This document shows positions 62,201-64,000 of a stretch of DNA of 64,000 bases, piece by piece. The notes beneath the pieces are model-generated. The model was given only the letters and a program-made list of their open reading frames with translations. It searched no databases and was not told the DNA's origin. The number at the start of each line of letters is the position of its first letter. The stretch's first letter is position 1. A program made the position numbers and the translations under genes. This DNA comes from Gordius sp. MW1 (Eukaryota > Nematomorpha > Gordioida > Gordea > Gordiidae): positions 21,090,060-21,154,059 of the forward strand of contig OZ038529.1 in NCBI GenBank assembly GCA_964036665.1. The letters run 5' to 3'.

Positions 62201-63994
62201 ATTTGATATCTAAGTTAAGTTTGTCACAGATTCGACCAAAGCCATTTTTGGCTCTAACTTTACAACAAGTTGCTCGGGCCTTAAAGCTAATTTGGCCCTA
62301 CATAAATTATTAAAATAACTGAATCAGACTCAAACCGATTCCCTTAGACGACTGTTGTAAAACGGCTGGGTTTTGTTTGGTCGACCTATGGTTTTGGTTG
62401 AATAAACCTGAACAGACGAAAGGTTTTTAGGTCTGTTTTTCTTAGGGTCTGTTTTAATGAGCGATTTTTAATCTAGATTAAAAAAGCGAATGCACGCTAA
62501 AACATAGCCCCGTCTAAATATGAGCGTCACGGCCTTTCTGAATTTTTGCTGTGTTTTTGTTCATAATAAAACTAATATTTATCCTTTAGTTACAATTACC
62601 ATTGCATATTCACATGGTAACTAAACTAAAAAATTGTTGATTCCACCACATGTAATTCGCATATTTGGACAAAAAAAATGGCGTGCTCTTAAGTTGAATC
62701 GTGTATTAAGACGGGAGTTTAGTCGTATAAACGGTCCAAAGGCTTTTTGGTCTCCTTATATTTAATCGACCATAACCAAATGTCGACCAAACAAAGCCCA
62801 GCCGTTTTTACGACAAAACCTCAAACTTTTACCTTCTTATTATAATTAGGTTATAATCGGGAGAAGTGATAACGCCATATCCCTGTATCAATTGAACGTG
62901 GGGGCAAGCGGGGTTGGTGATTGCAAATTGGTGCGGAGCATAGAACAGGCCGGACATCGAACGGACGTTAGATCATTATGCTTCGGTTCGGACAATGATC
63001 TTCTCCTATCAACTAGTGCAGAATCCGTTAAGCTTTGGAACAGGTTCCATGCTATTATTTTTATTATTATTATTATTATTTATCATTATTAGCATGGACG
63101 TAGCCGGGGGGGGGGGGGGGGGGAGCAGGGGGCAGGGGCAGCTGCCCCCATCTAGATTCCAAAAATTTGTTGAAATTTATTGGAATTATTGTTAAAATTT
63201 CAAAAAATGATCTTTTTGCCCCTCCCTAAATCATTATTGCCCCTACCCTCTAAATCCAATGCTGGCTACGCCCATGGTTATTATTATTATTATTATTGCT
63301 TTTATAACTGCTGACAATAGCCGCGTATCCCATTCTACTAATCAATTATAAAACAGGGGAGCATGATGCATCTAGTGGTTTTTATAGAGGGTGGGTTGCG
63401 CAAAAATGATTGCGATTTAAAAGAAGATTTAATGATTAACTTGGATATCGTAAATTACAACGAAAAAATTATTTTGCCGCCTAAAGTACCCCTTAGTGCG
63501 TTAATTTGTTAAAATTCTTTTAACACCTTTGGAGAGGGGAAATATTACAGAAAGATATGTGAAATGTGAGGGGCATTTATATGAATCATTTTTTTTGTGT
63601 ACTTTTTGACCAAAATAAGACGCCATAGTTTAATTTGCTTAAGAATTTTATATAAATGCAAAATTTAGTCTTACTTATATAAAAATTGAAATAAATGAGC
63701 TATATATTATATTTTTGCTCTAATGAGTTGTACTTATTAGAGCTCACTCGAAGTTTCACCACTTTTTTTCTGGTTATTATTGTTAAAATTTGAAAATTTA
63801 TTTCATTTTTATAATGAATATTTATAAATTTATAGTTCTTGATCGTATCTTATTTGTTGATGCCTTATTTCTGAACTTCGATCAACGTTGTTTTTGGCAG
63901 AGTCGATAAGAACTGTATCAGAACCATGCCGTGTGAATATGGTATTTGCTCGCTGCTCTTAACTAGCGATAAATTTGCAGCAGTCGGAACCAAG
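59265..63994 (+). CDS. WDR3: WDR3/UTP12, U3 snoRNP WD40 protein (3' end outside window)
   Basis: WD40 protein of the UTP-B part of the small-subunit processome, needed for 18S rRNA maturation in the nucleolus. Exons: 59265-59423, 59459-59668, 59705-60100, 60140-60287, 60658-60911, 62850-63043, 63901-63994; the last ends at a GTATAT donor six bases from the window edge. Phases agree. The start MGLVKDYLRYEQDQILNSI matches the family start. WD repeats follow: ENIRIWDLK, AVGYQDGSIKLF, HGHKTAITSLNFDNLGHRLV, LVIWDL, LRGHKGNITQCAF, TIKFWDIKSQHCFKTL, GLRLWDI. Then come NDNVLSIYHV, the charged linker with RFRKRSSKLHEGSRP, KIKSFDMIRTKAKRK, GHRTDVRSLCFGSDNDLLLS, SVKLWNR and CIRTMPCEYGICSLLL. Introns: 35, 36, 39, 370, 1938 and 857 nt. 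Intron 5 contains an antisense exon and two MITEs. Confidence 0.95.
60924..61197. mobile_element. MITE with GAGGCGTACGCAGG ends in WDR3 intron 5
   Basis: The left end AGAGGCGTACGCAGGATTT and the right end TGCGTACGCCACTG are inverted. Near the left end, GGGGGTGGTTTTTAATTTTC is followed by a second GGGGTGGTTTTAAA. AT-rich centre, no frame. It resembles the GGCGTAGCCAGG elements but is a distinct subtype. It begins right after the donor of WDR3 exon 5. Confidence 0.6.
61540..61792 (-). CDS. Unrecognised terminal exon, antisense in WDR3 intron 5
   Basis: On the - strand an exon-like frame starts after a TTAAAG acceptor and runs 84 codons to a TAA. Its composition is protein-like and not repetitive: VLVLKGKLHLPVNNLSKPLL, then IMDAIQILIFWQGVTEAG, FNAPPVRLKLVDTDDKG and a short end EIISFKDINILD. 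Just upstream on the same strand (61930-61826) a 34-codon ATG frame, MPIRVKTQLLSRESYYLEAL and on, could be a preceding exon, but no GT-AG pair joining them in phase was found. I do not recognise the family. It looks like the C-terminus of a real host gene nested in WDR3, or of a retained copy. Confidence 0.45.
62348..62815. mobile_element. Foldback MITE, GTAAAAACGGCTGG family, long copy
   Basis: The left end GTTGTAAAACGGCTGGGTTT and the right end GCCCAGCCGTTTTTACGAC pair, as do GGTTTTGGTTGAATAAAC and the ATTTAATCGACCATAACC block. The centre is about 300 bp longer than in the other copies and has no frame, so it is either the fuller version or carries an insertion. It ends just before WDR3 exon 6. 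Confidence 0.65.
63092..63279. mobile_element. MITE, GGCGTAGCCAGG/poly-G family
   Basis: The left end CATGGACGTAGCCGG is followed by a run of about 20 G. The right end is GCTGGCTACGCCCATGG. The body carries CAGCTGCCCCCATCTAGATT and TTTTGCCCCTCCCTAAATC. ATT trinucleotide runs flank both sides (63055-63085 and 63280-63297), suggesting insertion into a microsatellite. It lies in WDR3 intron 6. Confidence 0.75.
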
Positions 63995-64000
63995 GTATAT

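Overview
The window is nuclear DNA from an animal. It is AT-rich, has spliced genes with GT-AG introns, and is heavily loaded with transposons. Four conserved host genes can be rebuilt exon by exon, with reading phase agreeing at every join: GPR89 (Golgi pH regulator, + strand, 1801-9739, first exon not found), MANBA (lysosomal beta-mannosidase, - strand, 50025-10486, complete, 17 exons, 914 residues), an OST3/OST6 oligosaccharyltransferase subunit (MAGT1/TUSC3 family, - strand, 57538-54364, complete, 9 exons, 322 residues) and WDR3/UTP12 (+ strand, 59265 to the right edge). GPR89 and MANBA converge, MANBA and OST3/6 lie in tandem, and OST3/6 and WDR3 diverge from a 1.7 kb spacer. All four genes have very small introns (33-64 nt) near the 5' end and introns of hundreds to thousands of bases further 3'. 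This gradient is known from flatworms such as schistosomes. A flatworm source is an inference, not a proof.

The most striking region is MANBA intron 6 (19647-48832, 29.2 kb), which holds two separate long inverted structures. The first (about 20300-25880) is a tail-to-tail pair of broken LTR-retroelement copies. The second (30790-48363) is a 17.6 kb near-perfect palindrome with arms of about 8.7 kb around a 184 nt spacer. From spacer to tip, each arm carries a tandem array of about 20 units (~110 or ~164 bp), a Mutator-like (MULE) transposase gene with a FLYWCH zinc finger and two micro-introns, a 5'-truncated and internally deleted RTE-type LINE, and about 1.7 kb of AT-rich DNA. The arms mirror each other unit by unit, including a variant array unit, but differ by a 45-nt indel and scattered base changes. 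The palindrome is therefore recent but not a simple read artefact. The nearest known relatives are MULE/Phantom-type and foldback elements.

The remaining introns and spacers hold a hAT-type element with a BED zinc-finger ORF and an exact 8-bp target duplication (4776-5361), several MITE families recurring across the window (GTAAAAACGGCTGG-ended foldbacks, poly-G/poly-C elements ending in GGCGTAGCCAGG, a TCTCG-repeat element), another decayed RTE LINE (51.5-53.3 kb), and an unrecognised antisense exon inside a WDR3 intron. No tRNA, rRNA or CRISPR was seen.
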